This document shows, piece after piece, positions 1 to 9,155 of a stretch of DNA of 64,000 nucleotides. How positions within the stretch are numbered: the first letter of the stretch is position 1; every line of letters begins with the position of its first letter. Below the pieces are notes generated by a model. That model had not been told where the DNA came from, did not search any database, and saw only the letters and a list, made by a program, of their open reading frames with translations. The stretch comes from Microcosmobacter sp040493455. Lineage in GTDB: Bacteria; Bacteroidota; Bacteroidia; Flavobacteriales; Flavobacteriaceae. The position numbers and the translations under genes were made by a program. The stretch lies in NCBI RefSeq assembly GCF_040493455.1, contig NZ_JANFDA010000009.1, positions 21,817 through 85,816 on the forward strand. The letters are read 5' to 3'.

Positions 1-1171
1 CCTCTCTATCTGAGGCAATAATTTTATCGGTCTCAGACCAAACATCATTAGTGTCATTTTCAAAAATATAAGCTGACCCTGCATTATTTAAGGTATTTAG
101 GCCGTCACTGTCTTCATCTTCTTTGTAAGCACCTATGACTATGTAATCCCCACGAATTGCTACGCTATAGCCGAACTGGTCTCCCAATGCACGATCAGAA
201 GGCACTAATTTCTGTAATTGACTCCAGCTAGAGCCGTCTTTTTTATAAATATATGCCGATCCCGAACTGCTCAAATTATTGTTACCATTGATATCATCCT
301 CTTCTAAATATGCTCCTACTATCAAATAATTGCCATCAATTGATACTGAATAGCCAAACTCATCATCTTCTTCTCTATCCAAAGCGGTTAGCTTCTGTGT
401 CTCTAACCAACTACCTCCCATTTTTTCAAAAACATATACGGAACCAGAATTGTCGAGAACATTATTACCATTCGAATCGTTGTCCTCAAAATGTGAACCT
501 ATGACCGCATGATTCCCCTGTATATCTACAGCATACCCAAACCAATCATCATTATCTCGGTCGGAAGCGACTAGCTTCTTTATTTGAGTCCATGAGTTAT
601 TTATACGTTCAAATATGTATGCAGATCCAGGTTCGTCTAAGCTATTACCACCAAACTCATCTTCCTCTTCATTATACGCACCTACAATTGCTGCATTGCC
701 ATCTATAGCTACTGAAAACCCGAATAAATCATTATTTTCACCATCGGAAGATTCTAATTTTATGACTTCACTCCACACATTTCCCGTACGCTCAAAAATA
801 TAAGCTGTTCCGGCTACATTTTCCGGTGCGCCAACAATGATATAATCACCACTTATATCTACCGAAGTACCAAATTCATCATTAGATGAGCGGTCCGAAG
901 CCACTATTTTTTGAACTTCTGACCAATTTCCATCATTATCTCTTCTAAATACATATGCAGCTCCTGCCTGTGACATTAAGTTGCCCCCACTTTGGTCACT
1001 ATCCTCTAAACGAGCTCCGATGACGGCATATTCTCCATCGATAGCGACAGCGTACCCAAATTGATCATCTGTTTGCCTATCTAATGCCACAATTTTAGAG
1101 ACTTCTTGCCAATTTTGGGACCAACTATAAATTGTTACAAAACTTAATACGAGTAGTAGTTTACATTTCAT
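1..1171 (-). CDS. FG-GAP repeat secreted protein, 3' end outside window
   Basis: Open from an ATG at 1171 to the left edge with no stop, so only about 390 N-terminal residues are seen. A short hydrophobic signal peptide is followed by six repeats of about 55-65 residues, each holding a core like FGYAVxIDGxxxxVGA, an acidic loop with D and N residues, a GSAYxFE strand and a W. A seventh repeat begins at the edge. This is the FG-GAP (integrin-like beta-propeller) repeat of flavobacterial secreted proteins, which usually carry a T9SS tail; that end is not in view. It is divergent from the ECF sigma gene at 1295. Function (surface or adhesive) is inferred. Confidence 0.85.
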   Translation of the reverse strand, partial: MKCKLLLVLSFVTIYSWSQNWQEVSKIVALDRQTDDQFGYAVAIDGEYAVIGARLEDSDQSGGNLMSQAGAAYVFRRDNDGNWSEVQKIVASDRSSNDEFGTSVDISGDYIIVGAPENVAGTAYIFERTGNVWSEVIKLESSDGENNDLFGFSVAIDGNAAIVGAYNEEEDEFGGNSLDEPGSAYIFERINNSWTQIKKLVASDRDNDDWFGYAVDIQGNHAVIGSHFEDNDSNGNNVLDNSGSVYVFEKMGGSWLETQKLTALDREEDDEFGYSVSIDGNYLIVGAYLEEDDINGNNNLSSSGSAYIYKKDGSSWSQLQKLVPSDRALGDQFGYSVAIRGDYIVIGAYKEDEDSDGLNTLNNAGSAYIFENDTNDVWSETDKIIASDRE

Positions 1172-1294
1172 GCTATTCTAATTTTAGACTGTTCTTATCT
1201 TCTAATTGATGTTTACAAGCATGAGAAGTAAACAACTTTCTCTATTTTTATATTTTTACATGAAATGCTTACTTAATTTCTCCTTAATCATTAA

Positions 1295-1846
1295 ATGGTA
1301 GACGAACAACTTATCAAAGGGTTAAAAAATGGTGATTCAAAGGCATTGGAAATCATTTATACCAGATACAGAAAGGACTTTATAAGTTTTGCTAGTAGGT
1401 ATTCCATTTCCGAAGATAGTATCGTAGATATATATCAAAATGCAATTATAGCACTCAGAGATAATGCGATTAAAGGAAAAATTGAAAACTTAAAAAGTGA
1501 ACTTAAAACGTACCTATTCAGCATAGGAAAGTACATGATATTTGAACATTCTAGAAAGCAACAGAAAGTTCATTTGGTTGAGGATGTTAGTTATTTTGAC
1601 ATAAAGGATATTAACCTATCTGACCTTACTTTGGAAACCTCTGAATTGACGGAGGAGCAAAAGTTGTTGCACAATGTGTTTAAGAATATGGGGGGCAAGT
1701 GTAAAGAAATTTTGACCTTATTTTATTACAGAGGACTTGATCTCGAAGAGATAATGATAAAACTAAATTATAATAACAAAGATGTGGTTAAGAGTCAAAA
1801 GTCTCGCTGTTTAAAGTCATTGAGATCAATGATGTTAAATCAATAG
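1295..1846 (+). CDS. RNA polymerase sigma-70 factor, ECF subfamily
   Basis: 183 aa. The N-terminal half (about residues 5-75) has sigma-2 features (ALEIIYTRYRKDF, then DIYQNAIIAL), and residues about 125-180 form a sigma-4 helix-turn-helix (CKEILTLFYYRGLDLEEI, SQKSRCLKSLR). The length is normal for ECF factors, and region 3 is absent as expected. The stop lies 2 bp before the next gene, a membrane protein with anti-sigma layout, so the two are surely co-transcribed. Targets are unknown; the adjacent secreted protein and CHAT protease are natural candidates. Confidence 0.88.
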   Translation: MVDEQLIKGLKNGDSKALEIIYTRYRKDFISFASRYSISEDSIVDIYQNAIIALRDNAIKGKIENLKSELKTYLFSIGKYMIFEHSRKQQKVHLVEDVSYFDIKDINLSDLTLETSELTEEQKLLHNVFKNMGGKCKEILTLFYYRGLDLEEIMIKLNYNNKDVVKSQKSRCLKSLRSMMLNQ

Positions 1847-1848
1847 TT

Positions 1849-2568
1849 ATGAATAATGATGAATTAATAGCGCTGTATATTTCTGGAAAACTCACGGAAG
1901 AACAACAAATCGAATTTGATCGTTTGGTCAAAAACGATGAAGATTTCGCTAATGAAGTGAAGTTTCATGAAGACTTGAAGGTTGTTGCTACAAAAGAAGC
2001 TCACGATACAGTCAAGTCAGAATTAATTACTATTGAAGAGAACTTAGCTAATACTAAAACGTTTAGTAAAACATGGCTCGTAGCTGCCAGCATAGCGTTG
2101 ATAGCAACATTATCTGGGTATTGGATGTTCAAAAATAATGACGTGAATCATCAAGATCTGTATTCAGAATATTTTCAACCATATCGTAATGTTGTGCAGC
2201 CTATTGTTCGAGGTGATAATTCTAAAGATTTGAAATACTCAGCATTTAAGGCCTACGAAGCTAAAGAGTATACTGTTGCTTTAAATCTTTTTGATTCACT
2301 CTTACAAACTACACATGATGCTTCTATTAGTTTTTATAAGGCTAATGCCTTAATGCAACTCAATGAGCATGATAAAGCAATTTCTATTTTAGAATCTCAC
2401 TTAGATCTTGGTAATAATCTGGCAGATAAAAAAAATTGGTACCTAGCTTTGGCATATTTAAACACAAATAGACCGGAACAAGCTAAAGAACAACTCCGCA
2501 AGTTACTTGCCACAACATCTCAGTTCAAAAGAAAGGAAGCTCAAAAGCTACTTAAAAAAATAGAATAA
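1849..2568 (+). CDS. Probable anti-sigma factor with C-terminal TPRs
   Basis: 239 aa. A short cytoplasmic N-terminal region (residues 1-70) with the pattern LIALYISGKLTEEQQ resembles the start of Bacteroidota anti-sigma proteins, though no Zn-binding His/Cys set is seen. One membrane segment lies at about 75-94, followed by a periplasmic part with two or three TPR-like helical hairpins (about 130-239; ALNLFDSLL, AISILESHL, AKEQLRKLL). Position directly after the ECF gene supports a role in holding the sigma factor. The periplasmic TPRs may sense a protein partner. The anti-sigma role is inferred from order and topology. Confidence 0.7.
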   Translation: MNNDELIALYISGKLTEEQQIEFDRLVKNDEDFANEVKFHEDLKVVATKEAHDTVKSELITIEENLANTKTFSKTWLVAASIALIATLSGYWMFKNNDVNHQDLYSEYFQPYRNVVQPIVRGDNSKDLKYSAFKAYEAKEYTVALNLFDSLLQTTHDASISFYKANALMQLNEHDKAISILESHLDLGNNLADKKNWYLALAYLNTNRPEQAKEQLRKLLATTSQFKRKEAQKLLKKIE

Positions 2569-2637
2569 CTGTTTTGTGTTTACTTTTTGCTTTGGTTGAC
2601 ATTAATTAGAAAACCATTCTAATAAACAACCAAAATT

Positions 2638-4635
2638 ATGAAGCGCTTCTTGTTATTTAGTTTTGTTATTATTCCTTGCCTCATACTAAATGCTCAAGTA
2701 GGTATTGGTAATACAGACCCAAAAGCTTCTCTAGACATATCTGCATCCAATGTGTCTAATCCTCTAGAAACAGATGGCTTATTGATTCCGAGACTTACTG
2801 GCTTTCCTTCTACTAGTCCAGGAGCAGATCAAAACAGTATGCTTATCTATTTGACCACATCAGTAGGACCCAATTCACCTGGATTTTATTACTGGAATCA
2901 AGGCTCTTCATCTTGGGAAAAATTATTAACCACATTATCTGTTATTGAAGACCATGATTTCTATGAAGAAGGAACAACCAATGCGCCAACGAACATTAAT
3001 AGTGATAAATTCACTTTTGGTAATATGGCAATTGGGAAGAACAATGCGAGTTACAAATTGGATGTTGTTGAAAGTACTTTGGATCGTACGATTAATGTTA
3101 CCAATTCTGCTACTTCTGGAGCATCGTTTGCAATTTCAGGATTGTTTAATATTGTTGGAGGCAATGTTACCAATAACAGTAGCCAAAGAGGTATTTATAA
3201 CTTATTATCTGGTAATGGTAATAATCCCAAAATGGGTGTTTATAATAATATCACAGGAACAGGAACTTCAACAAACAGGTATGGAACTTATAATGAACTA
3301 TCAAATAATAGTGAGTCTAGCGACTATGGGATATACAATACTATAACAAGTTCTTCTAATGGATCCAATAGAGCAAAAATAGGCACTTATAATACGATCA
3401 ATAATAGTGGAACCAGTGATAACTTTGGAGTGTACAATACTTTAAACGGGACTTCAACCCGCCCACAAACAGGGGTGTTTAATTGGATTATAAGCTCAAC
3501 AAATGCACAGCAATATGGAGTGAGAAATATTCTAGGAAGTGGTGGATCCACAGGATCTCAATATGCAGTTTTCAATGAGTTTAACGGACTTAGCAATGCA
3601 TTTCAAATAGGAATGCTGACCTCAATATCCAACAATGGTGATGGCAATAAAATTGGTGTTTCTAATCAAATCAATGGTTCAGGAAATGGCAACCATACAG
3701 GTTTAGTAAATAATTTGCAAGGTGTAGGAACAGGAACTAAAACAGGGATATTCACTTCTGTCAATCCTTCAGCTGGTGGAACACACTTTGGGATAGTGTC
3801 TAGTGCCCTAAAAACAGGTAGTTTTTCAGGGTTTTTCATTGGAAGTGTATCTATTGGCACCGAACCATATTCTTCTTCAACACCAAATAATTATATTTTT
3901 CCAGCTTCAAGAGGCACTAATGATCAAATTATGCAAACCGATGGAATGGGAAACCTAAGCTGGATTGATTTACCGAATACAAACTTTTGGTCTAGGTCAG
4001 GAACTGAACTAGACGTTCTAAATTCTGGTGATGATATTCATTTCAATAGTGACCAAACTAGTATTACGTTTGCACAAAGTACGGGAACTCCAAGCCCTAT
4101 GATATATATGTTTGATGGCGGATTTACAAATTCGGATAAAATGGTTATAGCACATTCTACAGCTTTTGGTGGTTGGGGATTGGAGTACGAAGATGTTGAG
4201 GACAGTTTCATCTTCAAAGGAGGTGCAACTGAGCGTGTCGAAATAGATTTGAATAATGGATTTCCACTAAGAGTTTATGGAACAGCAAGAGCAGTCGATT
4301 TTCAATCTGATACAACTACATATCCAGATTATGTATTTGAAGCCTACTATGAAGGAGCTTCATCCTTAAACAATAACTATTCTTTTAAAACATTAAAAGA
4401 GGTTGAACAATTTATCAAAGCTAAGGGTCACTTACCAGGTGTTAAATCCTATGAGGAAGTTAAGGTCAATGGAATGGTAATTAGTCTATCTGAAACTTCT
4501 ATTAAGAACCTTGAAAAAATTGAAGAACTATTCCTTTATGCCATTGAATTACGAAGAGAAAATGAAGAGCTCAAGGAAAATTATAAACAATTAGAGGAAC
4601 GTTTAGCTAGACTCGAAGCTTTAATGAGGGATTGA
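2638..4635 (+). CDS. Secreted repeat-rich protein with tail-fibre-like C-terminus
   Basis: 665 aa. Signal peptide (residues 1-19) then QVGIGNTDPKASLDI, the common start of flavobacterial fibre-like exported proteins. Residues about 180-400 hold roughly ten degenerate units of 20-25 residues with the core GxYNxI or GVxNxL, rich in G, S, T and N, probably a beta-solenoid. The C-terminal 100 residues (LKEVEQFIKAKGHLPGV onward) end in a charged coiled coil, as in tail-fibre/S74-like flavobacterial proteins. It starts 69 bp after the anti-sigma gene and may share its operon. No T9SS motif is seen. Likely extracellular and multimeric; exact function unknown. Confidence 0.7.
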   Translation: MKRFLLFSFVIIPCLILNAQVGIGNTDPKASLDISASNVSNPLETDGLLIPRLTGFPSTSPGADQNSMLIYLTTSVGPNSPGFYYWNQGSSSWEKLLTTLSVIEDHDFYEEGTTNAPTNINSDKFTFGNMAIGKNNASYKLDVVESTLDRTINVTNSATSGASFAISGLFNIVGGNVTNNSSQRGIYNLLSGNGNNPKMGVYNNITGTGTSTNRYGTYNELSNNSESSDYGIYNTITSSSNGSNRAKIGTYNTINNSGTSDNFGVYNTLNGTSTRPQTGVFNWIISSTNAQQYGVRNILGSGGSTGSQYAVFNEFNGLSNAFQIGMLTSISNNGDGNKIGVSNQINGSGNGNHTGLVNNLQGVGTGTKTGIFTSVNPSAGGTHFGIVSSALKTGSFSGFFIGSVSIGTEPYSSSTPNNYIFPASRGTNDQIMQTDGMGNLSWIDLPNTNFWSRSGTELDVLNSGDDIHFNSDQTSITFAQSTGTPSPMIYMFDGGFTNSDKMVIAHSTAFGGWGLEYEDVEDSFIFKGGATERVEIDLNNGFPLRVYGTARAVDFQSDTTTYPDYVFEAYYEGASSLNNNYSFKTLKEVEQFIKAKGHLPGVKSYEEVKVNGMVISLSETSIKNLEKIEELFLYAIELRRENEELKENYKQLEERLARLEALMRD

Positions 4636-4636
4636 A

Positions 4637-7477
4637 CTAATCCTGTTTACGATTCTTTCTTATTAAAAAAATTATGATCGTACAAATAATTAGTGTGCCC
4701 AGTATGTAAAGCCAATAAGATTGATTATCGACAATAGGGGAAGCATCTCCAGAAATTACAAAGCCTGCCCAATAATAAGGATGCTTTAGAGTAAGATCAT
4801 CTGTTGAGCTTAAGTACTTAACTTTAGCATTCTGTAATGCAATATCTTTCTCTTGTCCTTCTTTTAGGTTCTCATAAAAGCTAACAATTATCTGAGATGT
4901 TTCTTGGTCTGGTATTTTCCATAAGCTCATTACTGTACTGGAGACTCCAGCAAATGTAAACGCATTGGAAAGACTTAATACGCCTTTACCTTTCATTTCT
5001 TCACCAATTCCAGTCTCACAAGAACTCAACGTAACCAAATCAGAATTAATGTTGAGACTATATAGCTCTTCTAACCTAAGGATAGACTTACTAGGTTCTT
5101 CGTCCTTGGAATTACTAAAGTATATTTTGCTCCATTGTGGATTATCACAATCTACTTCAGAATGTGTTGCTAAATGGATGATATTGTTACTATTTATCTG
5201 ATTTAAGAATTCGTTTTTACTTGCATTCTCATCTAGAAAAACCTCACCATCCAATAGACCTCCGATTATATTTACCTCATCCAAACTAGATGGTAAGACA
5301 TTGTTACGGTCATAGCTTTTAGTTGAAAATGGTGCAAAAAGCTTTAATCCTTTATTTTTTGAAGCAGGCAACACTACTCTTTGTGCCAAAGAATTCAGTC
5401 TCAAAAAACTGGTTAGTTCAACCAAAAACTTACCATTATCATCTTGACCAGTATTTAAAGCTTCAATAGGAAGTAAATGCAATTTATCGTCCGACACCAG
5501 TATAGTTTTCTTATTTGAATCAATATAGTTTTGAAACAATGTTGTGTAAATGGTATAACCCAGTGCTTTATAATCTGTACTTGTATTTTCCCTTAGACTG
5601 TGATTGAATTGTTCAACTTGGTCTTCTAGTGAGTCAATACTAATCTTATCAAATTTTAATGTATTGCCATTTATGTTCAAAACATAAACTACCGAATTGC
5701 CCCAAAAGAAGTGTATAATGTTGTATTTGCTATAATTTTGCTCAATGATATCCTTTAAGTTAGAATCATCATGGTATTTCAATCTAAAATATTGCGGTTG
5801 AGTTTGCTTAAGGTCTTTTTTAAAACCTTCGAAAACTTGCTTTAAACTATCTTTTTGTTTGATAAGGGATTCAGAATCTACATTGGCTTTCAATAATCGA
5901 TTTATGGAATCCATTCCTTTCATCAATTGGCGCTCTGTGTGAAGAGTTTCAGATGGAATAATTTTAAAAAGTTTCTCTTGCTTTATGGCACTAATCTCAT
6001 TTAGCACAGCTACAATCTTACTCTCATCACTAATGCTTAGCGCTTTGTAGAATAGTGCTTCATCTTGAGCTTGTTGCCAACTGTTATGATATATGTCTAA
6101 TAAGTTTCCATAAACTTCCTTAAAGGTTTCTGCGCTTATAAATTTATCTTCTTTACTTAGGCGACCAACAGTTTTGGTAGCTTCGTGCAATAACTCGTAA
6201 CAGTTTTTGGCAAGACTCAAGTAGGCTGCCTCCTTGGTTTTTTTGTAAAGTTCTAAAGCCATTTCACCCTTAAACCTCAGCTTTTCCAAGATAGAGGAGC
6301 CTTCAATTAAGAGGTTTTCAGAGCTGAGTTCAGTGAAGAAGTTATAGTTTTCAGGAGTACTAATGATGTTGTTGAAAAATGCTTTGTTTAAGTAGTCTTT
6401 AGATTTTTGGATGTCTCCCAGTTTATAATAGCTTTTTGCAAGCTTAAGCAATACCCATGCATGACTATCTTTCCTAACATATTGGTATTGTTCGTTATCC
6501 TTGAAACTTTCGTATATATCTATTGCTTTTTGGTAATTTCCTTTAATGCTATATAGCTCAGCTTTGCGTTCATCAATAAAGATATCCGAAAAATGAGCAC
6601 CAGCTGAGACTTCTTCAAGGTTAGCAATGGCCTCTTCAGCAAGATCAAAATCTCTAACGTCATTAGCGTAATCTATGATGTCAAAATAATACTGATACTT
6701 TAACCAAAGCTTAGATTTATCTAGCCAGCCATAGGTCTTTTCATCTTTAATAAAAGTTCTGATCTCTTCATCTTGCTCCCTACGCTTATAAATATTAAAC
6801 TTCTTGGCATGAAAATAGGCAATACCTTCAGGATCTCCCAGTGTTTTTGATAATTCGAGACCTTCCTCTGCATATTTGAAAGCAGTATCATAATCGGAAA
6901 CAGTAATTCTAATTAGTCCCAACATATCAATGTTACTAATTCTACTATCTAACATTGAGACGTCTTTACTATCCAAATACTTTTGGTATAGTTGAAATTC
7001 TTTATTGGCATAATATTGTGCATTGTCTATCTGATAATTTAGCCTGTACATTGTGGATAGGGCATAATAGAGTTTACCTATTTCATAATCCTTCCCTTTC
7101 GCAGCTTCAACAAAGTCGAGACCTTCATTAAGCTTTGCAATAATATGGTCTAAAGGCTCAAACATGGTAGACATACATTTTGCTATTTTGCACTTAGCCA
7201 AAATAATTTTAGCCGGAAGGTTTAACACTTGGTATAAGGAGTCGGCTTTGGAGAAAAGTACTTTGGCTTCCCCGTATTTTCGCTCTACGGTATAGAGTTT
7301 ATCTGCTCTATTAAATAAACTATCAGCCTTTTTAACCTTAATGCTATCAATAGTGAAACTTTTTTTTGATATATCTGCTATAGGAGTCTTAAATGGTTTA
7401 GTACTACTGTTGAATATTGAGAATAATAACACGAGTGATAAGATTCTAAGCCAAAAAAGTGTGTGCTTGCTAAACAT
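4637..7477 (-). CDS. Membrane-anchored TPR-CHAT domain protein (caspase-like)
   Basis: 946 aa. An N-terminal hydrophobic segment (about 7-25), a long helical TPR region (about 50-470), a helical linker, a C-terminal CHAT domain (about 640-905) and a final membrane helix (about 918-938) followed by K/R residues. The CHAT dyad is visible: HLATH with His772 and SSCETG with Cys820, then the conserved tail around MSLWKIPD. CHAT proteins are caspase-like cysteine peptidases, often guarded by TPRs. The two terminal hydrophobic segments suggest a periplasm-facing, membrane-held enzyme. Its stop is 1 bp from the end of the convergent repeat protein. Confidence 0.85.
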   Translation of the reverse strand: MFSKHTLFWLRILSLVLLFSIFNSSTKPFKTPIADISKKSFTIDSIKVKKADSLFNRADKLYTVERKYGEAKVLFSKADSLYQVLNLPAKIILAKCKIAKCMSTMFEPLDHIIAKLNEGLDFVEAAKGKDYEIGKLYYALSTMYRLNYQIDNAQYYANKEFQLYQKYLDSKDVSMLDSRISNIDMLGLIRITVSDYDTAFKYAEEGLELSKTLGDPEGIAYFHAKKFNIYKRREQDEEIRTFIKDEKTYGWLDKSKLWLKYQYYFDIIDYANDVRDFDLAEEAIANLEEVSAGAHFSDIFIDERKAELYSIKGNYQKAIDIYESFKDNEQYQYVRKDSHAWVLLKLAKSYYKLGDIQKSKDYLNKAFFNNIISTPENYNFFTELSSENLLIEGSSILEKLRFKGEMALELYKKTKEAAYLSLAKNCYELLHEATKTVGRLSKEDKFISAETFKEVYGNLLDIYHNSWQQAQDEALFYKALSISDESKIVAVLNEISAIKQEKLFKIIPSETLHTERQLMKGMDSINRLLKANVDSESLIKQKDSLKQVFEGFKKDLKQTQPQYFRLKYHDDSNLKDIIEQNYSKYNIIHFFWGNSVVYVLNINGNTLKFDKISIDSLEDQVEQFNHSLRENTSTDYKALGYTIYTTLFQNYIDSNKKTILVSDDKLHLLPIEALNTGQDDNGKFLVELTSFLRLNSLAQRVVLPASKNKGLKLFAPFSTKSYDRNNVLPSSLDEVNIIGGLLDGEVFLDENASKNEFLNQINSNNIIHLATHSEVDCDNPQWSKIYFSNSKDEEPSKSILRLEELYSLNINSDLVTLSSCETGIGEEMKGKGVLSLSNAFTFAGVSSTVMSLWKIPDQETSQIIVSFYENLKEGQEKDIALQNAKVKYLSSTDDLTLKHPYYWAGFVISGDASPIVDNQSYWLYILGTLIICTIIIFLIRKNRKQD

Positions 7478-7634
7478 AATACTTTATGAATCAATGACTA
7501 CCTTATTCAATTTACAGTAGCAACATAAATTTACTTTATTATTTGTGTCCTTGTTATAATAATGTAAACAAAAAAGCAAAATAATTCTTTTTGCCCATGC
7601 AATTTCAATCATTTAGCGAATTAAAATTTGAAAC

Positions 7635-7664
7635 AAAAAAGCCAAGACATATGTCTTGGCTTTT
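7635..7664 (-). terminator. Original tRNA-Leu terminator, now separated from the gene
   Basis: The perfect palindrome GCCAAGACATATGTCTTGGC (7641-7660) is flanked by an A-run and T-run. It lies just beyond the duplicated tRNA-Leu 3' end, so before the island arrived it probably ended the tRNA-Leu transcript, which runs leftward. Confidence 0.7.
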
Positions 7665-7669
7665 CATTT

Positions 7670-7724
7670 GTACAGAAGGCGGGACTTGAACCCGCACGGC
7701 CATAATGGCCATTGGATTTTAAGT
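7670..7724 (-). repeat. attL: 55-bp copy of the tRNA-Leu 3' half
   Basis: Identical over 55 bp to 10574-10628. It covers the anticodon loop, variable arm, T arm and 3' acceptor strand of tRNA-Leu(UAA), but the 5' half is missing and the sequence diverges at once on both sides. This is the expected scar of tyrosine-recombinase integration into a tRNA gene. Confidence 0.9.
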
Positions 7725-7804
7725 TTCACAGTTACTCTTTTGTAAAAATTAAACATTTGATTATCAGTTAATTAATAGTTTAAAAATGCTGAAAATTTGA
7801 CCAA

Positions 7805-7825
7805 AACATATACGATTACATATAC
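7805..7825 (+). repeat. Left arm-type repeat of the island
   Basis: Two CATATAC copies 11 bp apart (7807-7813 and 7819-7825). The 21-bp block matches 10466-10486 at 20 of 21 positions in the same orientation. It lies 80 bp inside attL. Probably a recombinase arm-binding site; the function is inferred. Confidence 0.6.
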
Positions 7826-8042
7826 TTTATAAAAATTTAAAAAAACTCACATAAATGTCTAAAATACAATTATTTATAGATATTCTCTTTTGGCTATAAT
7901 TGCTATTTTTTACCTCAAAAACTTGTCAAAATTGTAAAATTTCGTAAAATAATTCTTTCAAAAATCATCTTCAGATTTATCAATTCAGTAGATGAAATTT
8001 GTTATAAATTTAGAGTTAAACTAAACAATATTTGTTAAGAAT

Positions 8043-8858
8043 TTATCTTTTATTTATTCTCAATTGTGGAATGTTAGTAGAAATATAAAAAAGTAATATG
8101 AATGAAATTATTGATTGAAAAAGCCATAATGATTTCGTCAAGTATGTATTTGGAATAATTTCAGAAAATTTAAATGAAGAAATTGAAGCAAACCAAAAGT
8201 CAACAAAACCAATTTCTTTTTTAACATCTTTGGATCTTTCATAAAATGAATAGTAATCATCTAGATAGTTTTCTAGAGTTTCACGTATTGTACTGTTTCT
8301 GTGATGAATTATATCTATTCTGTCATTATTTCTATGAAGTGTTAAATAATACTTTGGCGGAGCTAATCCACCTCCAGAGAGTCCTTTAGTTTTTTTATGA
8401 TGCTCTGGCACTGATAAACTTATACTATCTAAGTAGTTTAACTCTATTGACTTAAACAGTTTTAACTTATTAAGTATTGAATCGTTCTCCTTACTTAAGC
8501 TATTTTTAACTACCTCATAATTTAAAGTACTGAATTGATTGTATTGTTTTTCGTTTTCTAATCTATTATGTGCGGATTCTTTTAGGTAATCAGATAAATA
8601 ATAATTGTTATCATTTATCTTATAACTAATAAAGTGAGATGTTGGAAAAAATAATATTGCCAGGTAAAACAGAATAAATAAACTATTTAACCCTTTCTTC
8701 TTATACTTTTTTGAAATCTTTAATGAATGGAATAAATAAAACAATACAACAGAAGAAAGAACAACAATAAAGCTCTCAATCACTTCCAAAAGGAATAGAA
8801 GCACTATTAAATTCAGAATAGGCAATACTAAAAGATAAATTATTTTTTTACTCTTCAT
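8043..8858 (-). CDS. Hypothetical membrane protein of the island
   Basis: 271 aa. Hydrophobic segments at about 6-45 (probably two helices), 57-79 and near the C-terminus at about 243-263, with a long polar segment of about 160 residues between the third and last that would form one soluble domain. Rich in K, N, I and L. I recognise no family. It stands alone, about 300 bp downstream of the DUF3800 pair and separated from it by a hairpin, so it probably has its own promoter. Its place on the island suggests an accessory or defence-linked role, but nothing in the sequence proves it. Confidence 0.65.
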   Translation of the reverse strand: MKSKKIIYLLVLPILNLIVLLFLLEVIESFIVVLSSVVLFYLFHSLKISKKYKKKGLNSLFILFYLAILFFPTSHFISYKINDNNYYLSDYLKESAHNRLENEKQYNQFSTLNYEVVKNSLSKENDSILNKLKLFKSIELNYLDSISLSVPEHHKKTKGLSGGGLAPPKYYLTLHRNNDRIDIIHHRNSTIRETLENYLDDYYSFYERSKDVKKEIGFVDFWFASISSFKFSEIIPNTYLTKSLWLFQSIISFILLFYISTNIPQLRINKR

Positions 8859-9120
8859 TTTTTTTCAATTAAGATCCTAAAATAGTCACTATTAGCTGAA
8901 CTAAATATGTCTTCTATGGCAATTAATGGTATACTATTTGCATTAGCTTTAATATACAAATTGAATTAAAATTAATAGTGTATAAAAATTAAAGAAACAT
9001 TAAAAAAATGTATTTCATCCATAAAATAACACCTTTAATCGATGAAATTATAGCTTTATTAGCTTTATACGATAAATGTCGTACATTTGTACCATCTCAA
9101 TGACCATGTGTTAGAGGAGA

Positions 9121-9152
9121 AAAGAAGCCGTTCACTTGTGGGCGGTTTCGGC
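9121..9152 (-). terminator. Weak hairpin terminator after the DUF3800 pair
   Basis: On the minus strand a hairpin (9125-9130 pairing with 9143-9148, core CCG/CGG, 12-nt loop) is followed by a T-rich run, just past the stop at 9156. The stem is short and includes a G-U pair, so confidence is modest. Confidence 0.4.
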
Positions 9153-9155
9153 ATT

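Larger units (their letters stand above)
7478..8042. other. Gene-free stretch holding terminator, attL and left island arm
   Basis: No convincing gene. 7478-7634 is the AT-rich upstream region of the CHAT gene. 7635-7664 is a strong hairpin terminator. 7670-7724 is the displaced 3' part of tRNA-Leu. 7725-8042 is very AT-rich DNA, the left arm of the island, with the paired CATATAC repeats at 7805-7825 but no integrase remnant that I can recognise. Confidence 0.7.

Noticed and set aside
310..803. Two plus-strand open frames (310-504, 615-803) over the left edge.
   Set aside because: They run antisense through the FG-GAP repeats; the minus frame has a signal peptide and regular repeats, the plus frames have no recognisable protein.
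3170..3840. CRISPR-like repeats at DNA level.
   Set aside because: The periodicity is in the protein (GxYN units) with irregular DNA spacing and no constant repeat.
4637..7477. A CHAT effector of a type III-E CRISPR system.
   Set aside because: No Cas gene or repeat array in the window; signal and membrane segments argue for an envelope location.
7670..7724. A second functional tRNA-Leu gene.
   Set aside because: Only the anticodon-to-3' half is present; no D arm or 5' acceptor strand can be found on the right side.
9075..9120. A tiny plus-strand gene with TACATTTG box and ATG near 9101.
   Set aside because: The frame closes after four codons and no small RNA structure is convincing beyond the terminator hairpin.
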